Positions 16,067 to 24,110 of a stretch of 64,000 bases of DNA are shown piece by piece. Every line of letters begins with the position of its first letter. Position 1 is the first letter of the stretch. The notes under the pieces were generated by a model, which did not search any database, was not told where the DNA came from, and saw only the letters and a list, made by a program, of their open reading frames with translations. The stretch is from NCEH01 sp043195125 (lineage in GTDB: Bacteria > Pseudomonadota > Alphaproteobacteria > Rhizobiales > Xanthobacteraceae). The translations under genes and the position numbers were made by a program. The stretch lies in assembly GCF_043195125.1 (NCBI RefSeq), contig NZ_JBAFWR010000005.1, one strand, 5' to 3'.

Positions 16067-19026
16067 GCCGCCTGTCATCCGGTGGCCTGATCGACCGCGC
16101 CAAGCCACTGTCCTTCACCTTCGACGGCAAGCCGTACACAGGTTTCGCCGGCGATACGCTCGCCTCGGCGCTGCTGGCCAACGACGTACGGCTGGTGGGC
16201 CGTTCGTTCAAATATCACCGCCCGCGCGGCATCTATTCCGCCGGCTCCGAAGAGCCGAATGCGCTCGTGGAATTGCGCACCGGTGCCCGGCGCGAACCCA
16301 ACACCCGCGCCACCATGGCGGAATTGTACGAAGGCCTGGAGGCCACCAGCCAGAACCGCTGGCCTTCGCTCGCGTTGGATCTGCTGAGCGCAAACCAATG
16401 GCTCTCGCCCTTCCTCGGCGCGGGCTTCTACTACAAGACCTTCATGTGGCCGGCGGCGCTATGGGAAAAGCTCTACGAACCTGCAATCCGCCGCGCCGCT
16501 GGGCTCGGGCGGGCGGCGGAAGAGGCGGACCCGGACAGCTACGAGAAGGCATTCGCGTTCTGCGATGTGCTAGTAATCGGCGGTGGTCCGTCGGGCCTCC
16601 TCGCAGCCCTCACGGCGGGACGCGCGGGGGCGCGGGTGATCCTGGCGGACGAGGACGTGATCCTCGGCGGCAAGCTGAACAGCGAGCGTACCCCGATCGA
16701 TGACGCCCCGCCCGCCGAATTCCTTGCGCGGGTATGCGCCGAACTCGCCGCGCTTCCCAATGTCCGCGTGATGCCACGCACCACCGTATTCGGCATCTAT
16801 GACGGCGGCACCTACGGCGCGCTGGAGCGGGTGGGTGATCACCTGCCGGTACCGGCGCCGTTCCAGCCGCGCCAGCGCTATTGGAAGATTATCGCGACGC
16901 GCGCCGTTTTGTGCGCCGGAGCGTTCGACCGGCCCATCGTGTTCGGCGGCAACGACCGGCCGGGCGTCATGTCAGCTCAGGCGCTGCGCACTTATGCAGT
17001 GCGCTATGCCGTGTCTCCTGGCGCCAATGCCGTGGTGTTCGCCAACAACGACCACGCCTGGAGCGCCGCCTTCGACGCTGCCGATGCGGGGGTAAAGCTA
17101 TCCGCGATCGTCGATGTGCGCGAGCACGTGGCCGCTGCACTAGCGGACGGCGCCAAAGCCCGCAATATCCGCGTCATCACCCACGGTGAGGTGACCGCCA
17201 CGTCAGGCAAGAGCCTCTCGTCCGTCACGGTTCGCACCAGGGGCGCGACCGAGACGCTTCGGGCAGAAGTGCTGGGCATTTCGGGCGGGGCGACGCCCAA
17301 TCTCGCGCTGGCCAGCTATTTCGGCGGACGGCCGAAATATGATGTCGCGCGCGCCGCCTTCGTGCCCGAGACCACCCCGCCGGCGCTCAGCGTCGCCGGG
17401 GCGGCAGCGGGGTGGTTTTCGCTGGCCGAATGCTTCGCCACCGGCGCCGAACACGGCGCTGCCGCGGCCAGCGCTGCCGGCTTCACGGCAACGCCCGCGC
17501 CACAGCCGAAGACGGTCGATACGCCGACCTCCTTCTCCGCCTTCTGGCACGTGCAGGGCTCGAAGGGCCTCGCTTTCGTAGATTTCCAGAATGACGTATC
17601 GGCCAAGGATATTGCCATCGCTTACAAGGAGGGCTTCCGGGCGGTTGAATTGCTAAAGCGCTACACCACGCTCGGCATGGCCACCGACCAAGGCAAGTCC
17701 TCCAACATGGCGGGACTCGCCATCATGGCCGAACTGACCGGCCAGGGCATAGGCGAGACCGGCACCACCCTGTTCCGCCCGCCCTTCACGCCGGTGGCTT
17801 TGGGCGCGCTCGCGGGCCACCATCGCGACAAGGATTTCCGCCCGACGCGGCCCACCCCAACCCACGACTGGGCGAAAAAGCAGGGCGCGGTCTTCGTGGA
17901 AACCGGCCTTTGGCTGCGCGCCCAATATTTCCCCAAACCCGGCGAAACAGACTGGCTGGAAGCCGTCACCCGGGAAGTGAAAGCGGTGCGCTCTTCCGTC
18001 GGCCTGATCGATGTCTCCACCTTCGGCAAGATCGATCTCCAGGGGAGCGATGTCGGCGCCTTTCTCGACCGGGTCTATATCAACACCTTCTCCACCCTCG
18101 CCGTGGGCAAGGCGCGCTATGGCGTGATGCTGCGCGAGGACGGCCTCGTGATGGACGACGGCACCACGGCGCGGCTCGCCGACGACCATTACGTGATGAC
18201 CACCACCACAGCCAACGCCGCCAAGGTCTATCAGCACCTTGAATTCTGCCTCCAGGTGCTGTGGCCGGAGCTGGACGTTCAACTTGCCTCCATCTCCGAG
18301 CAATGGGCACAGATTGCCATCGCCGGCCCGAAATCCCGCGAGGTGCTGGCCAAGGTGGTGGATGCGCCTTTGGACGTTTCCAATGGCAACCTGCCCTTCA
18401 TGGGCGTGGTGGAAGGCAAGGTGATCGGCGGCGTGAAGGCGCGCATCTTCCGCCTCTCCTTCTCCGGGGAGCTGGGTTACGAGATCGCGGTGCCGGCGCG
18501 CCAAGGCGAGGCGCTGACCCGCGCGCTGATGGCGGCGGGCGAGCCGTTCGGCATCACGCCCTACGGCACCGAGGCGCTCGGCGTGATGCGGATCGAGAAG
18601 GGGCATGTCTCCGGCAACGAACTGACCGGGCAGACCAGCGCCCGCGACCTCGGCCTGGGCAAGATGGCGTCGGTGAAGAAGGATTATATCGGCCGCGTCA
18701 TGGCCACGCGGCCCGCCTTCGCCGATCCGGACCGTCCGAGCTTCATCGGTTTCAAGCCGGTGGACCGCGTACAACGGCTGCGGGCTGGTGCTCACTTCCT
18801 GCCCCTCGGCGCTGCGGCGGTGATGGAAAACGACGAAGGCTATATGAGCTCGGTCGCCTATTCGCCAAGTCTGGGCCATTGGATAGGCCTTGGCTTCCTC
18901 AAGGGGGGACGGGCGCGGATCGGGCAGAAGGTGCGCGCCTATGACCCGGTCCGGGGTGGCGACATCGAGGTGGAAGTATGCGATCCCGGCTTCGTCGATC
19001 CGGAAGGGGAGCGGCTGCGTGTCTGA
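16063..19026 (+). CDS. mgdC: N-methylglutamate dehydrogenase subunit C (sarcosine oxidase alpha-like)
   Basis: A protein of 987 residues with a GTG start overlapping mgdB. N-terminal region (about 1-100): FTFDGKPYTGFAGDTLASALLAN, the 2Fe-2S-ferredoxin-like module of SoxA that has lost cluster cysteines. Residues about 165-470: an NAD/FAD fold with VLVIGGGPSGLLAALTAGRAG and a second dinucleotide site near AVVFANNDHAW. C-terminal part (from about 620): a GcvT-like aminomethyltransferase domain that binds tetrahydrofolate, with VGLIDVSTFGKIDLQG, SFSGELGYEIAVPA and GTEALGVMRIEKGHVSGNELT. Together these remove the N-methyl group and load it on folate as 5,10-methylene-H4F. Length and domain order match the SoxA/MgdC family. 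It overlaps mgdD by 8 nt. Confidence 0.9.
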   Translation: MSRLSSGGLIDRAKPLSFTFDGKPYTGFAGDTLASALLANDVRLVGRSFKYHRPRGIYSAGSEEPNALVELRTGARREPNTRATMAELYEGLEATSQNRWPSLALDLLSANQWLSPFLGAGFYYKTFMWPAALWEKLYEPAIRRAAGLGRAAEEADPDSYEKAFAFCDVLVIGGGPSGLLAALTAGRAGARVILADEDVILGGKLNSERTPIDDAPPAEFLARVCAELAALPNVRVMPRTTVFGIYDGGTYGALERVGDHLPVPAPFQPRQRYWKIIATRAVLCAGAFDRPIVFGGNDRPGVMSAQALRTYAVRYAVSPGANAVVFANNDHAWSAAFDAADAGVKLSAIVDVREHVAAALADGAKARNIRVITHGEVTATSGKSLSSVTVRTRGATETLRAEVLGISGGATPNLALASYFGGRPKYDVARAAFVPETTPPALSVAGAAAGWFSLAECFATGAEHGAAAASAAGFTATPAPQPKTVDTPTSFSAFWHVQGSKGLAFVDFQNDVSAKDIAIAYKEGFRAVELLKRYTTLGMATDQGKSSNMAGLAIMAELTGQGIGETGTTLFRPPFTPVALGALAGHHRDKDFRPTRPTPTHDWAKKQGAVFVETGLWLRAQYFPKPGETDWLEAVTREVKAVRSSVGLIDVSTFGKIDLQGSDVGAFLDRVYINTFSTLAVGKARYGVMLREDGLVMDDGTTARLADDHYVMTTTTANAAKVYQHLEFCLQVLWPELDVQLASISEQWAQIAIAGPKSREVLAKVVDAPLDVSNGNLPFMGVVEGKVIGGVKARIFRLSFSGELGYEIAVPARQGEALTRALMAAGEPFGITPYGTEALGVMRIEKGHVSGNELTGQTSARDLGLGKMASVKKDYIGRVMATRPAFADPDRPSFIGFKPVDRVQRLRAGAHFLPLGAAAVMENDEGYMSSVAYSPSLGHWIGLGFLKGGRARIGQKVRAYDPVRGGDIEVEVCDPGFVDPEGERLRV

Positions 19027-19633
19027 GCTTCTTGCTGAAATTCCCGCAAGTGCGTTCGTGCCCGAAGGGCATTACGGCGCACACGTGGGTGCGCCCGGCG
19101 TCGTTGCTTCAGTGATCAGCGCGGTCGCGCTCGCCCAGGTGGTGGTGCGCCGGGACGGGCTTGAAACGGTGGCGGAAATCGCGCGCGAGCGTCTCGGCAT
19201 CGCATTGCCACGCGGACCGCGCGCCGCATCCGCCGGAGACCTGACCTTGATCGGCACCGGCCCGGGCCGCTTCCTGGCGGTCGCCGAAGGCATCACCGGC
19301 GACCCGTTGCTGGCGCGCCTCGCGCATGCACTCGGCAAAGCCGCCGCGCTCACCGACCAGAGCGACGGGCAAGTGGTGATCCAGCTTTCCGGTCCGCGCA
19401 CCAGAGAAACCCTCGCCAAGCTGGTGCCAGTTGATCTCGACCCCAGCATCTTCAAGGCCGGCGATGCCGCCGCGACCCTGGTGGCGCTGATCCCCTTGCT
19501 GATCTGGCAGGCCGATGCGGCGCCCACCTATCGTTTCGCGGTGCCGCGCTCTTTCGGGCCGGCCTTTCTGCGGGCACTCGTCGGGGCGGGCGGGGAATTC
19601 GGCATCCAGCTCATGGGCACCGGGCGAGGTTGA
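19019..19633 (+). CDS. mgdD: N-methylglutamate dehydrogenase subunit D (sarcosine oxidase gamma-like)
   Basis: A protein of 204 residues from the GTG at 19019, overlapping the end of mgdC by 8 nt. The start is chosen because VSELLAEIPASAF begins the recognisable SoxG-like sequence. Mid-protein motifs are LIGTGPGRFLAVAEG, ALTDQSDGQVVIQLSGPRTRE and LVPVDLDPSIFKAGDAA, and it ends with ALVGAGGEFGIQL. These are typical of the gamma subunit, itself a relic of the GcvT fold, which completes the heterotetramer. SoxG-like proteins have no separate catalytic role that is firmly known. Order B-D-A-G with tight overlaps is the signature of these operons. Confidence 0.87.
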   Translation: MSELLAEIPASAFVPEGHYGAHVGAPGVVASVISAVALAQVVVRRDGLETVAEIARERLGIALPRGPRAASAGDLTLIGTGPGRFLAVAEGITGDPLLARLAHALGKAAALTDQSDGQVVIQLSGPRTRETLAKLVPVDLDPSIFKAGDAAATLVALIPLLIWQADAAPTYRFAVPRSFGPAFLRALVGAGGEFGIQLMGTGRG

Positions 19634-19696
19634 AGGCGGCGCGCCGCGCGCTTTCCGCTTCGCTCCTGAATTCCTCTTCGACGTGATGGATGTCCC

Positions 19697-20566
19697 ATGA
19701 CCACGCCTTCGGACCAATTCGTTCTCGCTTTTTCCTGTCCCAACCGCCCCGGTATCGTCGCGGGCGTATCGACCTTCCTGTTCCAGCACGGCTGCAACAT
19801 TCTGGAAGCCCAGCAATTCGACGACACGGAAAGCGGCCGTTTCTTCATGCGCGTCGTGTTCAACGTGGTGGAGGGCGATACAGCCCTATCCACGATCCGG
19901 ACCCAGTTCGAGGAAGTGGCGCAGCCTCTCAACCTTCAATGGACGCTGCGCTCCCAGAACGAGAAGCGCCGCGTTCTGCTGCTCGCGTCCAAATTCGATC
20001 ATTGCCTCGCGGACCTGCTCTACCGCTGGCGCATCGGCGAAATCCCCATGGATGTGACGGGCATCGTCTCCAACCATCCGCGCGAGACCTACGCCCATCT
20101 CGATTTCGACGGCATCCCGTTCCACCATCTGCCGGTGACCAAAGCGACCAAGCTGGAGCAGGAAACTCAGATCTGGAGCCTGTTCCAGTCGACGCGCTCG
20201 GATCTGGCCGTGCTTGCGCGCTACATGCAGGTGCTCTCGGATGGGCTCTCGGCGAAACTGTCCGGCAAGTGCATCAACATCCATCATTCCTTCCTGCCCG
20301 GCTTCAAGGGCGCCAAGCCCTATCATCAGGCCCATCTGCGCGGCGTGAAGCTGATCGGCGCCACTGCCCACTACGTGACCTCCGACCTGGACGAAGGGCC
20401 GATCATCGAACAGGACGTGGAGCGCATCAGTCACCAGGACAGCCCGGACGACCTGGTCCGCAAGGGTCGCGATATCGAGCGCCGGGTGTTGGCCCGCGCG
20501 CTCTCCTGGCATTTGCAGGACCGGGTCATTCCCAACGGCCACAAGACCGTGGTCTTCCGCGACTGA
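19697..20566 (+). CDS. purU: Formyltetrahydrofolate deformylase
   Basis: A protein of 289 residues. An N-terminal ACT domain (FSCPNRPGIVAGVSTFLFQHG, residues about 12-34) is followed by a formyltransferase-type domain with VSNHPRETYAHLDFDGIPFHHL, INIHHSFLPGFKGAKPYHQAH and GATAHYVTSDLDEGPIIEQD. The HHSFLPxF segment carries the catalytic His with the downstream Asp. PurU hydrolyses 10-formyl-H4F to formate and H4F. Placed 63 bp behind mgdD in the same direction, it gives the folate-bound methyl carbon a route out as formate, recycling H4F for the dehydrogenase and supplying formate for energy. FolD/MtdA-type steps linking methylene- to formyl-H4F are not encoded in this window. Confidence 0.94.
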   Translation: MTTPSDQFVLAFSCPNRPGIVAGVSTFLFQHGCNILEAQQFDDTESGRFFMRVVFNVVEGDTALSTIRTQFEEVAQPLNLQWTLRSQNEKRRVLLLASKFDHCLADLLYRWRIGEIPMDVTGIVSNHPRETYAHLDFDGIPFHHLPVTKATKLEQETQIWSLFQSTRSDLAVLARYMQVLSDGLSAKLSGKCINIHHSFLPGFKGAKPYHQAHLRGVKLIGATAHYVTSDLDEGPIIEQDVERISHQDSPDDLVRKGRDIERRVLARALSWHLQDRVIPNGHKTVVFRD

Positions 20567-20671
20567 GACAGCCCGATGCCGGAGCCGGACAGGCGCGGCA
20601 TCCAGGCGCAATGAACCAGACCGCTCCTCCGGCGTTGATAACGTTAGGTCAAACAGCTCTGGAGGAGCCAC

Positions 20672-20899
20672 ATGTCTCGCGGCACAACCCTCACAGTGGG
20701 CGCCGTCGTCCTGGTTGCGGCCATGACGGCGGCGGTCATGTTTTCCGGCCGCGGCACGCCGGATCCGACCGAAACCGCGCCGGCCAACGTGCCGACGGTC
20801 ATCGAGCCCGCGCCGCCCACGACATCGCCCGCTACGCCCCCGGGCGTCACGCCATCCAATCCGGTCAAGCCGTCATATGCATGCAATGGCGGTTTATAA
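20672..20899 (+). CDS. Small Pro/Thr-rich membrane-anchored or secreted protein (hypothetical)
   Basis: A protein of 75 residues with a clear ribosome site (GGAGGAG 5 nt upstream). Residues 7-25 (LTVGAVVLVAAMTAAVMFS) form a signal peptide or anchor. The rest is Pro/Thr/Ala-rich and probably extended in the periplasm, ending PSYACNGGL. I do not recognise the family. The last codons contain the 12-bp sequence shared with the transporter promoter. If that sequence is an operator for atzF it overlaps this gene, which makes the reality of the extreme 3' end slightly uncertain. Confidence 0.5.
   Translation: MSRGTTLTVGAVVLVAAMTAAVMFSGRGTPDPTETAPANVPTVIEPAPPTTSPATPPGVTPSNPVKPSYACNGGL
20877..20888 (-). 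promoter_or_regulatory. 12-bp element shared with the ABC-transporter promoter
   Basis: ATGCATGCAATG here is the exact reverse complement of 31515-31526 upstream of the ABC binding-protein gene. The central TGCATGCA is self-complementary. It is a candidate half of a GntR operator, 224 bp upstream of atzF. Confidence 0.4.
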
Positions 20900-20933
20900 G
20901 TCTATTTAATAAGCATATGAATATTAAATAGAC
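20900..20933. promoter_or_regulatory. 34-bp AT-rich dyad upstream of atzF
   Basis: Arms GTCTATTTAAT (20900-20910) and ATTAAATAGAC (20923-20933) are perfect reverse complements. The centre contains the palindrome CATATG. The dyad lies 178 bp before the atzF ATG in strikingly AT-rich DNA, and it has no T-tract, so it is a better operator than terminator. Confidence 0.6.
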
Positions 20934-21111
20934 ATTCTACATGCGCGTTTGGCGGCTCTGCCAGCCGCTGAATGGCATGCATGGCCTCCGGCCGGTATTC
21001 GCTTTTCCAGCGTCCGCGCGTCTTTGCGGAGGCGCGCGGCACGGGGGTTTTAAACGCCATGTGTGGCCCGGTTCCTGCTTAGCTCATGGCGAATATGCTT
21101 CGGAGTTCCGC

Positions 21112-22905
21112 ATGCCCACGGTCGCCAGTCTTCTCGCTGCCCATCGCCAAGGATCACGCTCTCCCAGCGACACGGTGCGCCAGACCTATGCGCGTATCGC
21201 CGCTCATGACGATCCGGCGATCTTCATTACCCTGCGCCCTGAAACGGACGTGCTGGCGGACGCGGCCGCGCTGGAGCGCGATGGCGACACCAGCCTGCCG
21301 CTCTACGGCATTCCCATCGCGGTGAAGGACAATATCGACGTTGCCGGCCTGCCCACCACGGCCGCCTGCCCCGCCTTCGCTTATGAGCCGACCGCCGATG
21401 CCACTGTGATCGCTCGCCTCAAGGCGGCGGGTGCGCTCATCATCGGCAAGACCAATCTCGATCAATTCGCCACCGGCCTTGTCGGCACGCGCTCGCCCTA
21501 TGGCATTCCGCGCAATGCCTTCAAAGCCGACCTCGTGCCGGGCGGTTCTTCCTCGGGCTCGGCCTCGGCGGTCTCCGCCGGCATCGTGCCGCTGGCGCTG
21601 GGCACGGACACCGCCGGCTCGGGCCGGGTTCCGGCCATGCTTCAGAACATCGTGGGCGTGAAGCCGAGCCTCGGCCTCGTGCCCAACACCGGCCTCGTGC
21701 CAGCCTGTCGCACGCTCGATGCTATCTCGGTCTTCGCACTGACCGTGGACGATGCCATGGCAGCGCTTCAGGTGATGGCCGGTTTCGATCCCACGGACGC
21801 GTTCTCGCGTGCCTTGCCGCTTGAACCGATGGCCGCGCCGTCGGCACCGGTGCTCGGCATCCTGCCGGTCGCCCAACGCGAATTCTTCGGCGATGAAGAC
21901 GCCGCAAAGGCTTACGAGGACGCGCTTGATCGGCTGCGGGCGTCGGGTGCGGAACTGGTTGAATTCGACTACACGCCCTTCGCCGAGACGGCACGGCTGC
22001 TTTATGAAGGTCCCTGGGTCGCCGAGCGCTGGATCGTCGCGGAAAAGCTGCTCACCACCAATCCGGATGCGGTGCATCCGGTGACGCGCACCATCACCGA
22101 GGCGGGCGCCAAGGGATCGGCGGCGGATCTATTCCGCGCCCTGTACCGCCTTCAGGAGTTAAAGGCGAAGGTTAAGCCGGTGCTCGCATCGCTCGATGCC
22201 ATCGTCCTGCCTACCGCGCCCACGGCCTATACGCTGGACGCCGTGCTGGCAGACCCGATCCGCCTCAATTCGCGCAACGGCACCTACACCAATTTCGTCA
22301 ATCTGCTGGACATGTGCGGCACCGCCGTGCCGGCCGCAATCGCCGCAAGTGGCGTGCCGTATGGCATCACACTCCTGGCTCCCGCGGGCAACGACGCCAA
22401 GCTCGCTACCATCGCCCGCGCCTTCGCAGCCTCCACCGGCCTGCCCTTGGGCGCAACCGGGGAAACCGCCCCGCCAGTCGCGCCGGTCACCCTCGAGGCT
22501 GAACCGGGCAGGCTCGATGTCTGCGTGTTTGGCGCCCATCTGTCCGGCATGGGGCTGAACGGGGAGTTGGTCGCCCTCGGCGGGCGGCTGGTGGGCACGG
22601 TCAACACCGCCCCGCTTTATCGTATGTCTCTGCTGTCCGGCGGCGTCCCCCGTCCGGGTGTCACCCGTATCGGCGAGGGTGGAGCATCGCTCGCCGGCGA
22701 GGTTTGGTCCCTGCCGTTCGAGGGGGTCGGCCGCCTGCTCGCGCAGATTCCCGCGCCGCTCGGACTCGGCAGCGTCATCTTAGCCGATGGGACGCGCGTC
22801 GCCGGCTTCCTCGCGGAGGTGGCGGGCGTGCAAGGCTGCGTCGATATCACCGCCTTCGGCGGCTTCCGCACCTATATGGAGAGCCTGGCCGCAAAGTCAG
22901 CCTGA
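21112..22905 (+). CDS. atzF: Allophanate hydrolase
   Basis: A protein of 597 residues, close to the AtzF length of about 600. An N-terminal amidase-signature domain (about 1-445) carries the catalytic Lys in PIAVKDNIDVAGLPTT, the cis-Ser and nucleophile region in LVPGGSSSGSASAVSAG, and GTDTAGSGRVPAMLQNIVG. A C-terminal domain (about 480-597) with VCVFGAHLSGMGLNGELVALG is the allophanate-hydrolase-specific decarboxylating or structural domain. The reaction converts allophanate to two ammonia and CO2. The start at 21112 has CGGAG 6 nt upstream; the frame is open to 20941, but that extension has no family resemblance. No urea carboxylase gene is nearby, so allophanate probably comes from the AtzE-type hydrolase encoded convergently. 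Confidence 0.93.
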   Translation: MPTVASLLAAHRQGSRSPSDTVRQTYARIAAHDDPAIFITLRPETDVLADAAALERDGDTSLPLYGIPIAVKDNIDVAGLPTTAACPAFAYEPTADATVIARLKAAGALIIGKTNLDQFATGLVGTRSPYGIPRNAFKADLVPGGSSSGSASAVSAGIVPLALGTDTAGSGRVPAMLQNIVGVKPSLGLVPNTGLVPACRTLDAISVFALTVDDAMAALQVMAGFDPTDAFSRALPLEPMAAPSAPVLGILPVAQREFFGDEDAAKAYEDALDRLRASGAELVEFDYTPFAETARLLYEGPWVAERWIVAEKLLTTNPDAVHPVTRTITEAGAKGSAADLFRALYRLQELKAKVKPVLASLDAIVLPTAPTAYTLDAVLADPIRLNSRNGTYTNFVNLLDMCGTAVPAAIAASGVPYGITLLAPAGNDAKLATIARAFAASTGLPLGATGETAPPVAPVTLEAEPGRLDVCVFGAHLSGMGLNGELVALGGRLVGTVNTAPLYRMSLLSGGVPRPGVTRIGEGGASLAGEVWSLPFEGVGRLLAQIPAPLGLGSVILADGTRVAGFLAEVAGVQGCVDITAFGGFRTYMESLAAKSA

Positions 22906-22906
22906 T

Positions 22907-22939
22907 CAAAAATGTGAGGCCGCCAGGCTGCGGCCTCAC
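22907..22939 (-). terminator. Intrinsic terminator between gntR and atzF
   Basis: A perfect 10-bp stem (GTGAGGCCGC / GCGGCCTCAC) with loop CAGGCT is followed on the minus strand by a TTTTT run (22908-22912). The stem includes the gntR stop codon. It terminates the minus-strand operon and may stop atzF reading as well. Confidence 0.85.
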
Positions 22940-23649
22940 ACGCTTTCCGCGTAGCGCTCATACGCGATCTCGACCGTAATGATGTGGGCGCGCATGGCGT
23001 TCGCAGCCTCCGCCTTGTCGCCGCGCAGTATGGCCGTCACCACTTGGTCATGCTCCGCATAGGAGAGCGCGAGGCGGCCGAGATTGCGGAACTGCGCCCG
23101 CCGGAAGGGCTGCAGCCGGGCGCGCGTCGCAAGCGTGATCTCGGCGAGATAATCATTGTGCGCCCCGCCATACAGGAAGGTATGGAAGCGCTCGTTCAGG
23201 AAGCTGTAATTGGTTTCGTCGCCCCTGCGCGTCAGGTCGGCCAGATCCGCATGGATGGCTTGTAATTGGCCGCGCTCCGTCCGCGTCATATGCAGCGCGC
23301 ACAGCCCGGCGCACAGAGCCTCTAGCTCGGCCATGACGTCAAACATGCCCCGCAACCGCTCAAAGCTCGGCTTCGCCACCAAAGCGCTGCGATGGGGCCG
23401 GGTCTCCACAAGGCCCGAGGCGGCAAGATCGCGAATGACCTCACGCACCGGCGTGCGGGAGACGCCGTAGCGGCGGGCGATCTCCATCTCCTCCAGCGGG
23501 GTCCCGGGTGCGATGCGGCCCCCCACGATGTCGTCGGCGATCTGCAGCCGCAATTCCTCGGTGCGCGTCACACTCCTCGTCTGGGCGCGGCGCCGACGGG
23601 GCCGCGCGACGCGCGCAGCCGCCTCGGTGGAGGATGCTGGAAAGGTCAT
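22936..23649 (-). CDS. GntR/FadR-type transcriptional regulator with FCD domain
   Basis: A protein of 237 residues. The winged helix-turn-helix at about residues 30-95 contains LRLQIADDIVGGRIAPGTPLEE and ARRYGVSRTPVREVIRDLAASG followed by LVETRPHRSALV. The C-terminal all-helical FCD ligand-binding domain has the metal/ligand residues in ALCAGLCALH, NERFHTFLYGGAHN and YAEHDQVVTAILRGD. It is the last gene of the minus-strand transporter-atzGEH operon, 54 bp after atzH, with a terminator at its 3' end, and faces atzF. It is the obvious candidate regulator of both arms; the 12-bp sequence repeated upstream of atzF and of the transporter may be its site (inference). Confidence 0.92.
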   Translation of the reverse strand: MTFPASSTEAAARVARPRRRRAQTRSVTRTEELRLQIADDIVGGRIAPGTPLEEMEIARRYGVSRTPVREVIRDLAASGLVETRPHRSALVAKPSFERLRGMFDVMAELEALCAGLCALHMTRTERGQLQAIHADLADLTRRGDETNYSFLNERFHTFLYGGAHNDYLAEITLATRARLQPFRRAQFRNLGRLALSYAEHDQVVTAILRGDKAEAANAMRAHIITVEIAYERYAESV

Positions 23650-23703
23650 GACACGACGCTACCGGATTCGTGGGACACGGGGAAAAGATCTTGCCTGAGG
23701 CAA

Positions 23704-24102
23704 TCAGGGCGCATCGTCGGGCGGCCGGGGAATGCTGCTGACATGAGCCGCCACCACCTTCCAACCGTGAGGAAAACGCACCCAGCTCTGCTGCTGGCGT
23801 CCGATCTGCCCCGGCGTGGAATCGCGTGCGAACAGAGTCGAGGCGATGGCGAAATCCCGGCCATAAGTGGTGATGACGGTGCCGCTGAGCGTGCGCGTGA
23901 GCCCGGCAGGCGAGCGGGCCCGGCGGAACGCACGGATGGCGTCCATGCCGTAGAGATTCTCCCCGCCGCCGTATCGAATGGTGCGTGGATCGTCAAAGAA
24001 CAGGTCTTCCAGCGCCGGCACATCATTTTCAACCAGCGCAGCCTCGTAGCGCGCGAAGGCTTCGGCGACCTCGGCCACGACTTCGGGGATATCGATCTCC
24101 AT
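23704..24102 (-). CDS. atzH: AtzH/HpxZ-like protein (DUF3225)
   Basis: A protein of 132 residues starting MEIDIPEVVAEVAEAFARYE. The sequence DVPALEDLFFDDPRTIRYGGGENLYGMDAIRAFRRAR and the tail WVRFPHGWKVVAAHVSS show the SnoaL/NTF2-like fold of DUF3225 (partly quoted). HpxZ of oxalurate catabolism and AtzH of cyanuric-acid loci belong here. Its enzymatic role is poorly known. The gene starts 8 nt after atzE, with the atzE stop merging into its GGAG ribosome site, so the two are coupled. Constant co-occurrence of DUF3225 with AtzE and AtzG suggests a helper or side-product hydrolase. Confidence 0.85.
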   Translation of the reverse strand: MEIDIPEVVAEVAEAFARYEAALVENDVPALEDLFFDDPRTIRYGGGENLYGMDAIRAFRRARSPAGLTRTLSGTVITTYGRDFAIASTLFARDSTPGQIGRQQQSWVRFPHGWKVVAAHVSSIPRPPDDAP

Positions 24103-24110
24103 GCGCGCTC

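Noticed and set aside
20941..21111. 57-codon N-terminal extension of allophanate hydrolase
   Set aside because: No homology and no ribosome site; the ATG at 21112 has CGGAG 6 nt upstream and gives the family length.
22907..22939. Possible attachment site or repeat because of the long perfect stem
   Set aside because: The T-run on the minus strand and position at the end of an operon explain it as a terminator.
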